DNA from: Pseudomonas allokribbensis
GTDB lineage: Bacteria; Pseudomonadota; Gammaproteobacteria; Pseudomonadales; Pseudomonadaceae
DNA: 64,000 bases
Assembly (NCBI RefSeq): GCF_014863605.1
Contig: NZ_CP062252.1
Span: 1,621,001-1,685,000 of the forward strand
Direction of reading: 5' to 3'
Made by a program: the position numbers and the translations under genes. The notes under the pieces are model-generated. The model was not told where the DNA came from, did no database searches, and saw nothing but the letters and a program-made list of their open reading frames with translations. Of the stretch, positions 1-9,013 are shown piece by piece (within the stretch, counting starts at the first letter, position 1; every line of letters begins with the position of its first letter).

Positions 1-1139
1 AAGGCACCCACCACAGCGTTACGCTGTACGTCGCGGTAGTTGTAGTCGATCCCGAAGCCGTAAACCTTGGTCTTGACGCCGGCCAGCCAGCCAGTGTCCT
101 GGTCGTTGCTGGCGTCGTTGTTGTTGACGTACTGACCGTAGATCGACAGCGGTACTGGCAGGTTGGCGACGTCCAGCTGACCAAAGCCTTCATACAGTTT
201 GAAGGTTTCGTTCGGGCTGTTGCCGTTGACGGCCAGGGCGCATGGCGCGGTCACGGTGCCGGTGGTCGGGCAGGCACTGTCCTTGTCGTTGTCGTAGGAA
301 TAGATACTGCCGCCCAGGGTCAGTTTCAGGCTGTCGGTCAGTGCGAAACGACCGCCCAACTGGCCGGCGTACAGACGCAGGTCGTGCTTGAACTGCACGC
401 CTTCGCCATCGACGTTGTCCTTGAGGGTGTAGTGACCGGCGCTACCGAACAGTTCGGCGCTGCCGTTCAGCGGGTACTTGTAGGTGACGGCCAGGCCTTC
501 CGGGTTGATGTCGCTGTCCCAGATGATGTCGCCCATGCTCACCCAAGGCTGGTTCATTTTACCGGCGATCAGGTGCAGGTTCTTGATGGCGTCAGGGTGG
601 TAGTCGACGTAACCCTGGTCGAGCCAGATCTGCTTCTTGTCGAAGTAGTTGTTCAGGTCCTGGTTGGTGGAGCGGGCGTCGTCGCTGCTGCCGGTGGCGA
701 TACGGATACCGGTGTCCACCTGCGGGTTGATTTCGGTGTAGGCACCCAGACGGGCACGAATGCGCTGACGGTCCTGGTCCTTGGCGTTCGGTACGCCATC
801 GTTCTTGACGGTTTCCTGACGGAAACGCACGTCACCCTTGAACTGGGTCTTGGCAGCCCAGGCCAGCTTCTGGTCGAAGGTGCTCAGTTCGTTGGTTTTC
901 TTCGCGGTCGCCGCGATCTGCTCGTTGGTCTCTTGCTGCGCCTGCTGCGCGATTTGCTGGGCCTTTTGATCCTGGGCCAGTTCAGTTTGCAGTTCTACGT
1001 ACTGCGCCTGGGTAATGGAACCGTTGGCCTTGAGCATTTCGAGCAGTTTGGCGTCGACTGCGGCACTGGCCGGAACACTCATGGCCAGCAACAGGCCACC
1101 GCACAGGGCTGCCGCAGTTTTCGTGGAAGCAAGACGCAT
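1..1139 (-). CDS. Putative outer-membrane porin (Porin_5-like), 3' end cut by window start
   Basis: The gene reads leftwards from an ATG at 1139 and runs off the window. The first 24 or so residues are a Sec signal peptide (basic start, Leu/Ala-rich core, ending in an ASA-like cleavage site). A Gln/Ala-rich, probably coiled-coil stretch follows (about residues 25-65). The rest has alternating aromatic and polar residues with many Asp, Asn, Gly and Tyr, as in a beta-barrel. The layout resembles the Pseudomonas 'putative porin' family, which forms outer-membrane diffusion channels. Substrate cannot be told. The 280-bp gap to the divergent acyltransferase gene holds its promoter region. The family call is moderately sure; the porin-like architecture is clear. 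Confidence 0.7.
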   Translation of the reverse strand, partial: MRLASTKTAAALCGGLLLAMSVPASAAVDAKLLEMLKANGSITQAQYVELQTELAQDQKAQQIAQQAQQETNEQIAATAKKTNELSTFDQKLAWAAKTQFKGDVRFRQETVKNDGVPNAKDQDRQRIRARLGAYTEINPQVDTGIRIATGSSDDARSTNQDLNNYFDKKQIWLDQGYVDYHPDAIKNLHLIAGKMNQPWVSMGDIIWDSDINPEGLAVTYKYPLNGSAELFGSAGHYTLKDNVDGEGVQFKHDLRLYAGQLGGRFALTDSLKLTLGGSIYSYDNDKDSACPTTGTVTAPCALAVNGNSPNETFKLYEGFGQLDVANLPVPLSIYGQYVNNNDASNDQDTGWLAGVKTKVYGFGIDYNYRDVQRNAVVGA

Positions 1140-1419
1140 AGCAATCTCCGAAGATGAGAGGGATGGCTGAACCATCCTGGGCACAACCGACGATTTGAAC
1201 GTCGGAAAACTGTGTCCGGGTAGAACCCGGCGCTCTAAAAACAGGCGCCAGTATCGCGATGGTTTATGACAGAGCAGTGGCACGGTGATGGCAGGTTGAT
1301 GACGATACAAAACTTCCGTGAACTATTGATTTAGAGCGCTGTCGCGCAATTGGTCGTGTGCAAGATCAAGGCGATGGGCGATACTCGCGAGGCTTTCAGG
1401 CCCGGATGTGGAGAGGAAA

Positions 1420-2544
1420 ATGCCGTTGCAGCGCCTGCAAAAACTGTCGGAAATCGAACCGGCGCTCTGGGATGCACTGGTGCCGGACAACCAGCCGTTT
1501 CTGCGCCATGCCTTCCTCGGCGCGCTGGAAGACAGCGGCAGTGTCGGCCCGCACACCGGCTGGCAGCCGGAGCATTTGCTGCATGTCGAAGACGGTCGCT
1601 TGATCGCAGCGCTGCCCGGTTATCGCAAGTGGCATTCCTACGGCGAATACGTGTTCGATCACGGCTGGGCCGACGCCTGCGCCCGCGCCGGCATTGATTA
1701 CTACCCCAAGTTTCTGAGCGCCGTGCCCTTCAGCCCGGTCAGTGGTCCGCGGTTGCTGGCGGCGAACGTCGAGGACGGATTCGAACTGCTCAAGAGCCTG
1801 CCGGGCTATCTGCAAATCGAAGAACTCTCCAGCGCCCACATCAACTTCACTGACCCCTTCACCGACGCTGCCATGGCCGAACAACCGGGTTGGCTGCAAC
1901 GCATCGGCTGTCAATATCACTGGCAGAATCGCGGCTATCGCGACTTCCAGGACTTTCTCGACGTGCTCAGTTCGCGCAAGCGCAAACAGATGCGAAAGGA
2001 GCGCGAGCAAGTGGCGGGGCAGGGTTTCGAGTTCGAATGGCTGGAAGGACGAGAACTGGACGAGGCGCAGTGGGATTTTGTTTACGCCTGCTACGCCAAC
2101 ACCTATGCGGTGCGTCGCCAGGCACCGTATCTGACGCGGGAGTTCTTCAGCCTGCTGGCCGAGCGCATGCCGGAATCGATTCGTGTCGTGCTGGCCAAAC
2201 AGGGCTCAAGGCCGGTGGCGATGGCGTTCAGTCTGGTGGGGGGCGACAGCTTTTACGGTCGTTACTGGGGTTGCCTGGCCGAGTTCGACCGGCTGCATTT
2301 CGAAACCTGTTTCTATCAGGGCATGGACTACGCGATTGCCCAGGGTTTCCAGCGATTCGACGCCGGCGCCCAGGGCGAACACAAACTGATTCGCGGCTTT
2401 GAACCGGTGATCACCCATTCCTGGCACTACCTGCGTCATCCCGGCCTGAAAGCCGCCGTGAAGGATTTCCTTCAGCAGGAACGCGCCGGTGTTCTGGCTT
2501 ACGCGGAAGAGGCGAGGAGCGCCTTGCCGTATCGGCAAGCCTGA
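1420..2544 (+). CDS. GNAT/FemAB-like N-acyltransferase (COG3146 type)
   Basis: A 374-residue cytosolic protein. I chose the ATG at 1420 because GGAG lies six bases upstream; an in-frame GTG at 1408 has no better site. The protein resembles the COG3146 'predicted N-acyltransferase' family, which has a FemAB/GNAT fold like enzymes that add amino acids to peptidoglycan or tRNA-linked substrates. The C-terminal half carries the conserved acceptor region (GCLAEFDRLHFETCFYQG, then a DAGAQGEHK segment near residue 310). There is no signal peptide or membrane segment. Substrate is unknown. It is divergent from the porin and convergent with aqpZ. Confidence 0.75.
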   Translation: MPLQRLQKLSEIEPALWDALVPDNQPFLRHAFLGALEDSGSVGPHTGWQPEHLLHVEDGRLIAALPGYRKWHSYGEYVFDHGWADACARAGIDYYPKFLSAVPFSPVSGPRLLAANVEDGFELLKSLPGYLQIEELSSAHINFTDPFTDAAMAEQPGWLQRIGCQYHWQNRGYRDFQDFLDVLSSRKRKQMRKEREQVAGQGFEFEWLEGRELDEAQWDFVYACYANTYAVRRQAPYLTREFFSLLAERMPESIRVVLAKQGSRPVAMAFSLVGGDSFYGRYWGCLAEFDRLHFETCFYQGMDYAIAQGFQRFDAGAQGEHKLIRGFEPVITHSWHYLRHPGLKAAVKDFLQQERAGVLAYAEEARSALPYRQA

Positions 2545-2559
2545 TCCTCGCCGCTGCCC

Positions 2560-3255
2560 TCAACTGTCTTCCTTGCCCAGCCAGCGATAGACCACGCCGC
2601 CAACCACCGCGCCCAGCAACGGCGCGACCCAGAACATCCACAACTGCGCGATCGCCCAGCCACCGACCATCAGCGCCGGGCCCGTGCTGCGGGCCGGGTT
2701 GACCGAGGTGTTGGTCACCGGAATCGAGATCAGGTGGATCAGCGTCAGGCCCAGGCCGATGGCAATCGGTGCCAGTCCTGCCGGCGCGCGCTTGTCGGTG
2801 GCGCCAAGGATGATCACCACGAACATGGCAGTCATCACCAGTTCGGTGACGAACCCGGCGGCCATCGAGTATTTGCCCGGCGAGTGCTCGCCATAGCCGT
2901 TGGAGGCAAGGCCGGCGGCGATGTCGAAACCCTCCTTGCCGCTGGCGATGTGGTAGAGCAATGCCGCTGCCAGAATCCCGCCGATCACCTGGGCGATGAT
3001 GTAGGCAGGCAGTTCTTTGGCCGGGAACCGACCGCCGACGACCAGACCGACCGACACGGCCGGGTTGAGGTGACATCCGCTGATGTGGCCGATGGCAAAC
3101 GCCATGGTCAACACCGTCAGACCAAACGCCAGGGCGACCCCCAGCACACCGATACCCGTAGGTGAAGACGCGGCGATCACCGCACTGCCACACCCGCCCA
3201 ACACCAACCAGAACGTACCCAACAACTCAGTGACTGAACGTTTGAACAGAGACAT
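2560..3255 (-). CDS. aqpZ: Aquaporin Z, water channel
   Basis: A 231-residue inner-membrane MIP-family channel, the normal length for AqpZ. Both NPA signature loops are present: NPA at residues 64-66 ([12 protein letters not shown]) and NPA at 186-188 ([13 protein letters not shown]). His174 and Arg189 fit the narrow aromatic/Arg selectivity filter of water-specific aquaporins rather than glycerol facilitators. Six hydrophobic spans can be followed. The ATG at 3255 has AAGGA upstream. It is probably monocistronic: a terminator at 3385-3427 separates it from the ABC transporter upstream. Confidence 0.95.
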   Translation of the reverse strand: MSLFKRSVTELLGTFWLVLGGCGSAVIAASSPTGIGVLGVALAFGLTVLTMAFAIGHISGCHLNPAVSVGLVVGGRFPAKELPAYIIAQVIGGILAAALLYHIASGKEGFDIAAGLASNGYGEHSPGKYSMAAGFVTELVMTAMFVVIILGATDKRAPAGLAPIAIGLGLTLIHLISIPVTNTSVNPARSTGPALMVGGWAIAQLWMFWVAPLLGAVVGGVVYRWLGKEDS

Positions 3256-3384
3256 GAGAGTGTCCTTGATAGACGTGCTATCGAGACTGCATCGAGTTGT
3301 GCTTCCTTGCAGAATTACGACAGGTTCATCTCCAGAACCTTCGCTGATTACAGCAGGGATTCAAGGGATTTCCAGCAGGCGATA

Positions 3385-3427
3385 AAAAACCGCCAGAGCC
3401 CGTGGCAGAGGGGCTGTGGCGGTTTTT
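3385..3427. terminator. Rho-independent terminator, bidirectional
   Basis: An 11-bp inverted repeat (AAAAACCGCCA / TGGCGGTTTTT) flanks a GC-rich loop, with T or A tracts on both strands. It lies just past the stop of the ABC transporter gene (3443) and would end that transcript before aqpZ. Confidence 0.8.
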
Positions 3428-3442
3428 GTGTTTCGCGCAGGG

Positions 3443-5275
3443 TCAGTCGATGCCGACAAACCCTCCGGTCTGGTGTGCCCACAACCGCGCATACAACCCG
3501 CCATGGGCCAACAGTTCGGCATGGTTGCCGCTTTCGGCGATCTTGCCGTTTTCCAGCACCACCAGCCGATCCATTCGGGCAATGGTCGAGAGGCGGTGGG
3601 CGATGGCGATCACGGTCTTGCCCTGCATCAGGGTTTCCAGGCTTTCCTGGATCGCCGCTTCGACTTCCGAGTCCAGCGCCGAGGTCGCTTCGTCCATGAT
3701 CAGGATCGGCGCGTCCTTGAGCAGCACCCGCGCAATTGCGATCCGCTGGCGCTGGCCACCGGACAACTTCACCCCGCGCTCGCCGACATGGGCATCGAAA
3801 CCGGTGCGACCTTCGGCATCCGACAGCAGCGGGATGAACTCATCGGCACGGGCCTTGCGCACCGCCTCCCAGAGTTCGGCGTCGGTGGCGTCAGGCTTGC
3901 CGTACAGCAAGTTGTCGCGGATCGAACGGTGCAGCAGCGAAGTGTCCTGGGTGATCATGCCGATCCGTGCGCGCAGGCTTTCCTGGCCGACTTCGGCGAT
4001 GTTCTGGCCGTCGATCAGGATCCGCCCACCCTCGACGTCGTACAGGCGCAGCAGCAGGTTGACCAGGGTCGATTTGCCGGCACCGGACGGGCCGATCAGA
4101 CCGATCTTTTCCCCCGGTTTGATGGTCAGATTGAGGTCGCCGATGATGCCTTTCTTCTTGCCGTAGTGAAAATCCACGTGCTCGAAACGCACTTCGCCAC
4201 GGGCCACGGCCAGCGGTTTGGCCTGTTCGTGATCGGTGACGCTGACCGGCTGCGAGATGGTCTGCAGACCGTCCTGGACCATGCCGATGTTTTCGAAGAT
4301 CCCGGTGACCACCCACATGATCCAGCCGGACATGTTGACGATGCGAATCACCAGACCGGTCGCCAGGGCGATGGCACCGACGGTGATCAGCGACTGCGAC
4401 CACAGCCACAGCGCCAGCGCGGTGGTGCCGACGATCAGCAGGCCGTTCATGGTGGTGATCGCCACGTCCATGCTGGTGACCACGCGCCCGGCCATCTGCG
4501 CCTTTTCGGTCTGTTCCTGCATGGCTTCGCGGGCGTAGTGCTGTTCGAAATTGGTGTGGGCGAACAGCTTCAGGGTGGCGATGTTGGTGTAACCATCGAC
4601 GATCCGGCCCATCAGCTTCGAACGCGCATCCGAAGCCGCGACCGAGCGATCCTTGACCCGTGGCACGAAGTAATAGAGTGCGCCGATGTAAGCGGCGATC
4701 CACGTCAGCAGCGGGATCATCAGGCGCCAGTCGGCCTCGGCGAACAGCACCAGCGAACTGACCGCGTAGATCAGCACGTGCCACAGCGCATCCACCGCCT
4801 GCACGGCGGAGTCGCGCAGCGAGTTGCCGGTCTGCATGATGCGCTGGGCGATGCGCCCGGCGAAGTCGTTCTGGAAGAAGTTCAGACTCTGCTTGAGCAC
4901 ATAGCTGTGGTTCTGCCAGCGAATCATGCTGGTCATGCCCGGGCTCAGCGTCTGGTGCACCAGCAAGTCGTGCAGGCCGAAGAAGATCGGGCGCAGCACC
5001 AGTGCAACCACCACCATCCAGGTCAGTTCGAAAGCGTGGTCGTGGAAGAAATTCGGGTTCGGCGTGCCCTGGGCCAGGTCGATGATGCGGCTCAGGTAAC
5101 TGAACAGCGCCACTTCGATCAGTGCGGCGAACAGGCCGACCACCAGCAGGGCGGCGAAACTTGGCCAGACCTGCTTCAGGTAATAGGTATAGAAGGGCAG
5201 AACACGGTTCGGCGGAGCCGCCGTCGGGGCGTCACGGAATATGTCGATCAGTTGTTCGAAACGGCGATAGAGCAT
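3443..5275 (-). CDS. ABC exporter, fused permease and ATPase (MsbA/multidrug type)
   Basis: A 610-residue half-transporter with an N-terminal six-helix exporter domain (about residues 35-340) and a C-terminal ATPase. The ATPase has Walker A GPSGAGKST at 395-403, signature LSGGQ at 504-508, Walker B LIMDE at 525-529 and a switch His in IAHRLS. It should work as a homodimer in the inner membrane exporting a lipid or drug-like substrate, which the sequence does not reveal. The start at 5275 has only a weak GGGCGG site. It follows ppiA by 88 bp on the same strand. Confidence 0.9.
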   Translation of the reverse strand: MLYRRFEQLIDIFRDAPTAAPPNRVLPFYTYYLKQVWPSFAALLVVGLFAALIEVALFSYLSRIIDLAQGTPNPNFFHDHAFELTWMVVVALVLRPIFFGLHDLLVHQTLSPGMTSMIRWQNHSYVLKQSLNFFQNDFAGRIAQRIMQTGNSLRDSAVQAVDALWHVLIYAVSSLVLFAEADWRLMIPLLTWIAAYIGALYYFVPRVKDRSVAASDARSKLMGRIVDGYTNIATLKLFAHTNFEQHYAREAMQEQTEKAQMAGRVVTSMDVAITTMNGLLIVGTTALALWLWSQSLITVGAIALATGLVIRIVNMSGWIMWVVTGIFENIGMVQDGLQTISQPVSVTDHEQAKPLAVARGEVRFEHVDFHYGKKKGIIGDLNLTIKPGEKIGLIGPSGAGKSTLVNLLLRLYDVEGGRILIDGQNIAEVGQESLRARIGMITQDTSLLHRSIRDNLLYGKPDATDAELWEAVRKARADEFIPLLSDAEGRTGFDAHVGERGVKLSGGQRQRIAIARVLLKDAPILIMDEATSALDSEVEAAIQESLETLMQGKTVIAIAHRLSTIARMDRLVVLENGKIAESGNHAELLAHGGLYARLWAHQTGGFVGID

Positions 5276-5363
5276 CAGATAACCGCCCGGAGTACGGGCT
5301 CTCCTTTTATCAGTGTGAGCGGCGTGACATCAGGTCAGCGCCGCTCGATACGCCCTGTAAAGC

Positions 5364-5927
5364 TTAGTCGATGCGCTTGGCCGACTTGATGATCACAGGG
5401 TCGACAGGCACGTTTTGCATGCCCTGTTTGGTGGTGGTCTGGGAGTTGACGATGATGTCGACCACGTCCATGCCCTTGACCACTTTGGCGAACACGGCGT
5501 AACCGGCGTCGCGGCCCGGATCGAGGAACGCGTTGTCGGCAACGTTGATGAAGAACTGGCTGGTGGCCGAGTTTGGATCGGAAGTACGGGCCATCGACAG
5601 GGTGCCGCGAACGTTGTGCAGACCGTTGCTGGCTTCGTTCTTGATCGGTGCCTTGGTGTCTTTTTGTGCCATCTGCTGGGTGAAACCGCCGCCCTGAGCC
5701 ATGAAGCCCGGGATCACGCGGTGGAAAATGGTGTTGGTGTAGAATCCGCTGTCGACGTACTCAAGGAAGTTCTTGGTACTGATCGGCGCCTTGACCGGGT
5801 CCAGCTCGATTTCGATGGTGCCGTTGGTGGTCACCAGTTCGACGTGTGGCGCCTTGGCCGGCGTGGCAGCCATCAGGTTGGCGGCGAACAGCACGGTGCC
5901 GGCGGCGAGGGCGATTTTTTTCAGCAT
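5364..5927 (-). CDS. ppiA: Periplasmic peptidyl-prolyl cis-trans isomerase A (cyclophilin)
   Basis: A 187-residue cyclophilin with a cleavable Sec signal (residues 1-20, ending LMA). The catalytic segment is present: FHR with Arg70 and the following [10 protein letters not shown], then the SQFFIN motif. It speeds isomerisation of Xaa-Pro bonds in periplasmic proteins. The ATG at 5927 lies three bases after the stop of the alpha/beta hydrolase gene, so the two are cotranscribed and probably translationally coupled. Confidence 0.95.
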   Translation of the reverse strand: MLKKIALAAGTVLFAANLMAATPAKAPHVELVTTNGTIEIELDPVKAPISTKNFLEYVDSGFYTNTIFHRVIPGFMAQGGGFTQQMAQKDTKAPIKNEASNGLHNVRGTLSMARTSDPNSATSQFFINVADNAFLDPGRDAGYAVFAKVVKGMDVVDIIVNSQTTTKQGMQNVPVDPVIIKSAKRID

Positions 5928-5930
5928 GGT

Positions 5931-6734
5931 TCAGTGATCCTGAGGGTGAATATCGGCTGTGGCGAGAAACTCCAGCAGCGTTTGATTGAAGCGTTCGGGT
6001 TGATCGAGCGGGGTGGCGTGGCGTGAATCGGCGATCACCACCAGCCGCGCATCGGGCAGCAGTCTGACATAGGTTTCTTTCAGCGAAACGGGGGTGTAGT
6101 CCCGGTCGGCGCTGACGACGAGCGTTGGACAGGAGATCCTCGAAAGTCGTTCCTGAACCCCCCAGCCAACAATCGCATCGAAGCTGGCGAGATAAGCACG
6201 TTTGTCGTTTTTTGCCCAGCGCTCGGCCATCTTCTGTCGCAAATCTGCCTGCTCCGGCTTGGGGAACAGCTTGGCGCCAAGGGCTTTGCCGATGGTGGCC
6301 AGGCTCAGCAGGCGCATCAGGCTCCAGCGCTTGAACCACTGCCAGTAATCGTCGCGGCTGCGCACCTTGACCTCGGGCGCGCTGTTGACGATGGTCAGGC
6401 TCTTGAGCATCTGCGGCTGATCGACGGCGAACTGGAAGCCGATCATGCCGCCCATGGACAGCCCGGCGTAGTGCACCGGGCCGAGCTTCAGGTGTTCGAT
6501 CAGGGCGACGATGTCGGCGCTGAACCCGGCGATGCTGTAGCGTTCGCGGGGCTTGTCGGAACGGCCATGGCCGCGCACGTCCGGGACGATCACCCGGTAT
6601 TGCGCGGCCAGTGCCGGGATCTGCATTTCCCAGTCCAGCGTGCTGGAACCGAGCCCGTGAACCAGCAGCAACGGATCGCCGTGGCCATATTCCTCGTAGT
6701 GCAGGTTGCAACCTTCATGCTCGAAATACGCCAT
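5931..6734 (-). CDS. Alpha/beta-fold hydrolase
   Basis: A 267-residue cytosolic hydrolase of the esterase/lactonase type. The nucleophile elbow is GLSMGG with Ser93, the oxyanion region is HGLGSS near residue 26, and Asp in SADRDYTP (about 212) and His in DSRHATP (about 240) complete a plausible triad. It resembles 3-oxoadipate enol-lactonase relatives, but nothing nearby suggests aromatic degradation, so the substrate is open. GGAG precedes the ATG. It lies between the LysR gene (14 bp upstream on the same strand) and ppiA. Confidence 0.85.
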   Translation of the reverse strand: MAYFEHEGCNLHYEEYGHGDPLLLVHGLGSSTLDWEMQIPALAAQYRVIVPDVRGHGRSDKPRERYSIAGFSADIVALIEHLKLGPVHYAGLSMGGMIGFQFAVDQPQMLKSLTIVNSAPEVKVRSRDDYWQWFKRWSLMRLLSLATIGKALGAKLFPKPEQADLRQKMAERWAKNDKRAYLASFDAIVGWGVQERLSRISCPTLVVSADRDYTPVSLKETYVRLLPDARLVVIADSRHATPLDQPERFNQTLLEFLATADIHPQDH

Positions 6735-6748
6735 CGGTGAACTCCGTG

Positions 6749-7672
6749 TCAGGCTTGTTCGGGGGCGGCGAACGGTGCGTCCAGCGGCAAGGTGTCGAAG
6801 GTGCGCAACAGTTCGACGAGGATCTGCGAGGCCGGGCCCAGCGGTTTGTCCTTGTTCGAATACAGATAGAAACTCGGATTGCGGCTGCCGCCCTGATCCA
6901 ACGGTAGCAGCTTGAGCAGGCCTTCCTTCAATTCACGTTCGATCATGTGCCGTGGCAGCCAGGCAAAGCCCAGGCCGCTGGAAACGAAATTGGCGGCGGT
7001 GGCGAGGCTGCCGACGGTCCAGCGCTGTTCGGCGCCGAGCCAGCCGACGTCCCGGGGCTGCTGGCGGCCGGAGTCGCGGATCACCACTTGCATCTGGGTT
7101 TCCAGGTCCTGGAAGTTCAGCTCACGGTTCAGTCGATGCAGCGCGTGTTCAGGGTGGGCGACGGCGACGAATTCCACGTCGCTCAACTCCGCGCCGAGGT
7201 AACCGGGAATGCTCAGGCCGGTGATGGCCAGATCGGCCACGCCTTCGAGCAACACTTCCTCGACACCCGACAGCACTTCTTCACGCAGACGCACGCGGCA
7301 ACCACGGCTCTGCGGCATGAACGCGGTCAGTGCGCGAACGAGGCGGGCGCTCGGGTAGGCAGCATCGACCACCAACCGCACTTCGGCCTCCCAGCCTTGC
7401 TCCATGTGATGGGCGAGGTCTTCCAGTTGGCTGGCCTGTTTCACCAGTTGTCGCGAACGCCGCAGCAACACGCCGCCGGCTTCGGTCAGCACTGCCTTGC
7501 GGCCGTCGATGCGCAGCAATGGCACACCGAGCTGGTCCTGCATGCGGGCGACGGTGTAGCTCACCGACGATTGCGAACGGTGCAGGGCCTCGGCGGCCTG
7601 GGCGAATCCGCCGTGGTCGACCACCGCCTGCAACGTTCGCCATTGATCAAGGGTCACGCGGGGCGCTTTCAT
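6749..7672 (-). CDS. LysR-family transcriptional regulator
   Basis: A 307-residue LysR protein with the N-terminal winged helix-turn-helix (residues 6-65: FAQAAEALHRSQSSVSYTVARMQDQLG) and a C-terminal effector-binding domain. The ATG at 7672 has AGGAG upstream; an in-frame TTG one codon earlier is less likely. The gene is divergent from the small periplasmic protein gene at 7722, with 49 bp between them, and is followed closely by the hydrolase and ppiA genes. Any of these, or azoR downstream, could be its target. Confidence 0.9.
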   Translation of the reverse strand: MKAPRVTLDQWRTLQAVVDHGGFAQAAEALHRSQSSVSYTVARMQDQLGVPLLRIDGRKAVLTEAGGVLLRRSRQLVKQASQLEDLAHHMEQGWEAEVRLVVDAAYPSARLVRALTAFMPQSRGCRVRLREEVLSGVEEVLLEGVADLAITGLSIPGYLGAELSDVEFVAVAHPEHALHRLNRELNFQDLETQMQVVIRDSGRQQPRDVGWLGAEQRWTVGSLATAANFVSSGLGFAWLPRHMIERELKEGLLKLLPLDQGGSRNPSFYLYSNKDKPLGPASQILVELLRTFDTLPLDAPFAAPEQA

Positions 7673-7721
7673 CAATAGCTCCTCTTGTCCTAAGCTGGCT
7701 GTCCCTCATGGAGACTGCCGA

Positions 7722-8036
7722 ATGAAAAAATTCTGTTGTGTGGTGCTGGCGCTGCTGCCGCTGACCGCGTTTGCGTATCCGATCGATGTGCAGAAGAATC
7801 TCAATGGCCTGAAGATCGACTACGAGTCCTTCGATACCGATAAAGACATCGGCTCCATCCGGGTCGCCAACTACGGCGAGGTCGACGCGGTCTGCAAAGT
7901 CGTATTCAGCAACGGCCCGGAGGCGCCGCGCACTCGCAATATCGAAGTGCCGGCCGGCAAACATACCAACGCCACCGCCAAGTTCTCCCGCGAGATCATC
8001 AAGCTGCGCGTCGAACTGAGCTGCAACCCGAAATAA
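7722..8036 (+). CDS. Small secreted protein of unknown function
   Basis: A 104-residue protein with a clear Sec signal (residues 1-18, ending AFA) and a mature part of about 86 residues with two Cys (in AVCKV and LSCNPK) that could form one disulfide. Similar Pseudomonas proteins have been labelled '3-phosphoglycerate kinase', which this sequence does not support: it is far too small and has no kinase motif. It lies divergent from the LysR gene. A hairpin repeat (8048-8073) follows the stop and may terminate it. Confidence 0.75.
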   Translation: MKKFCCVVLALLPLTAFAYPIDVQKNLNGLKIDYESFDTDKDIGSIRVANYGEVDAVCKVVFSNGPEAPRTRNIEVPAGKHTNATAKFSREIIKLRVELSCNPK

Positions 8037-8047
8037 CACCCGCCTCG

Positions 8048-8073
8048 TTGTGGGAGCCCGTGTGCTCCCACAA
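8048..8073. repeat. Short palindromic repeat (TTGTGGGAGC / GCTCCCACAA)
   Basis: Ten-bp inverted arms (8048-8057 and 8064-8073) around a six-base loop. The GTGGGAGC core is a recurrent intergenic hairpin in P. fluorescens-group genomes. It lacks a T tract, so it is a weak terminator at best and may serve in mRNA protection. Confidence 0.55.
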
Positions 8074-8201
8074 GGTATGCGTCAGCTTATAAACGAATTT
8101 ATCGATGCTTTATAGCAGTTATTTGCGCTTTTTCATCGATACGACTCTGTTTAACCTTCACTCCATCGACTTACAACATTCTCGGATGGAGGCTACACAC
8201 C

Positions 8202-8801
8202 ATGTCCCGCGTTCTGATCATCGAAAGCAGCGCCCGCCAGCAAGACTCGGTATCCCGTCAACTGACCCAGACCTTCATCAGTCAGTGGAAAGCGGCACAC
8301 CCGGCCGATCAGATCACCGTACGTGACCTCGCCGTGAACCCGGTGCCACACCTGGACATCAACCTGCTGGGTGGCTGGATGAAATCCGCCGAACAGCGCA
8401 ACGACAGCGAGCAATCCTCGCTGGATCGCTCCAACGCATTGACCGATGAACTGCTGGCCGCCGACGTGCTGGTGATGGCCGCGCCGATGTACAACTTCGC
8501 GATTCCGAGCACCCTGAAAGCCTGGCTCGACCACGTGCTGCGTGCCGGCGTCACCTTCAAGTACACCGAAACCGGCCCGCAAGGCCTGCTCAGCGGCAAG
8601 CGTGCCTACGTGCTGACCGCTCGCGGCGGCATCTACGTCGGCGGCCCGGCGGATCACCAGGAACCGTACCTGCGTCAGGTGATGGGTTTCATCGGCATCC
8701 ACGACGTGACCTTCATCCACGCCGAAGGCATGAACCTGGGCGGCGACTTCCAGGAGAAAGGCCTCAACCAGGCCAACGCCAAACTGTCCCAGGTCGCTTG
8801 A
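8202..8801 (+). CDS. azoR: FMN-dependent NADH-azoreductase
   Basis: A 199-residue flavodoxin-fold oxidoreductase of the AzoR/NQO type. It uses FMN to reduce azo dyes and quinones with NAD(P)H. The flavin-binding motifs are visible: IIESSARQQDSVS at the N terminus, APMYNFAIPSTLKAWLDH near residues 92-109, and TARGGIY near 145. Length is normal for the family. GGAGG lies upstream of the ATG. It is followed by a terminator at 8910-8948 and is probably monocistronic. Confidence 0.92.
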   Translation: MSRVLIIESSARQQDSVSRQLTQTFISQWKAAHPADQITVRDLAVNPVPHLDINLLGGWMKSAEQRNDSEQSSLDRSNALTDELLAADVLVMAAPMYNFAIPSTLKAWLDHVLRAGVTFKYTETGPQGLLSGKRAYVLTARGGIYVGGPADHQEPYLRQVMGFIGIHDVTFIHAEGMNLGGDFQEKGLNQANAKLSQVA

Positions 8802-8909
8802 TATGTTAATCGCCAGATAATCGCCGATTGTTCTAGTGACCTGGCGCAACCCCTTCAAGGCTCTACGCGCATCGAACCTCCCTTTGCACTTGTTGCTCCT
8901 GAGTGCTGT

Positions 8910-8948
8910 AGCCCGATTGAACGCTTTAGCGAGATCGGGCTTTTTTTT
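8910..8948 (+). terminator. Rho-independent terminator after azoR
   Basis: Eight-bp stem AGCCCGAT (8910-8917) / ATCGGGCT (8934-8941), with the last T of the stem opening an eight-base T tract. Confidence 0.85.
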
Positions 8949-9013
8949 GCCCGGGATTTAGCGATGGCCGGGAAAAACCGCTATCGTCGCCGCCATTCGA
9001 AATCGAGGCGACC

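Noticed and set aside
3416..5389. A 657-codon frame on the plus strand over the ABC exporter
   Set aside because: Antisense shadow of a gene with complete ABC motifs; no domain or ribosome site.
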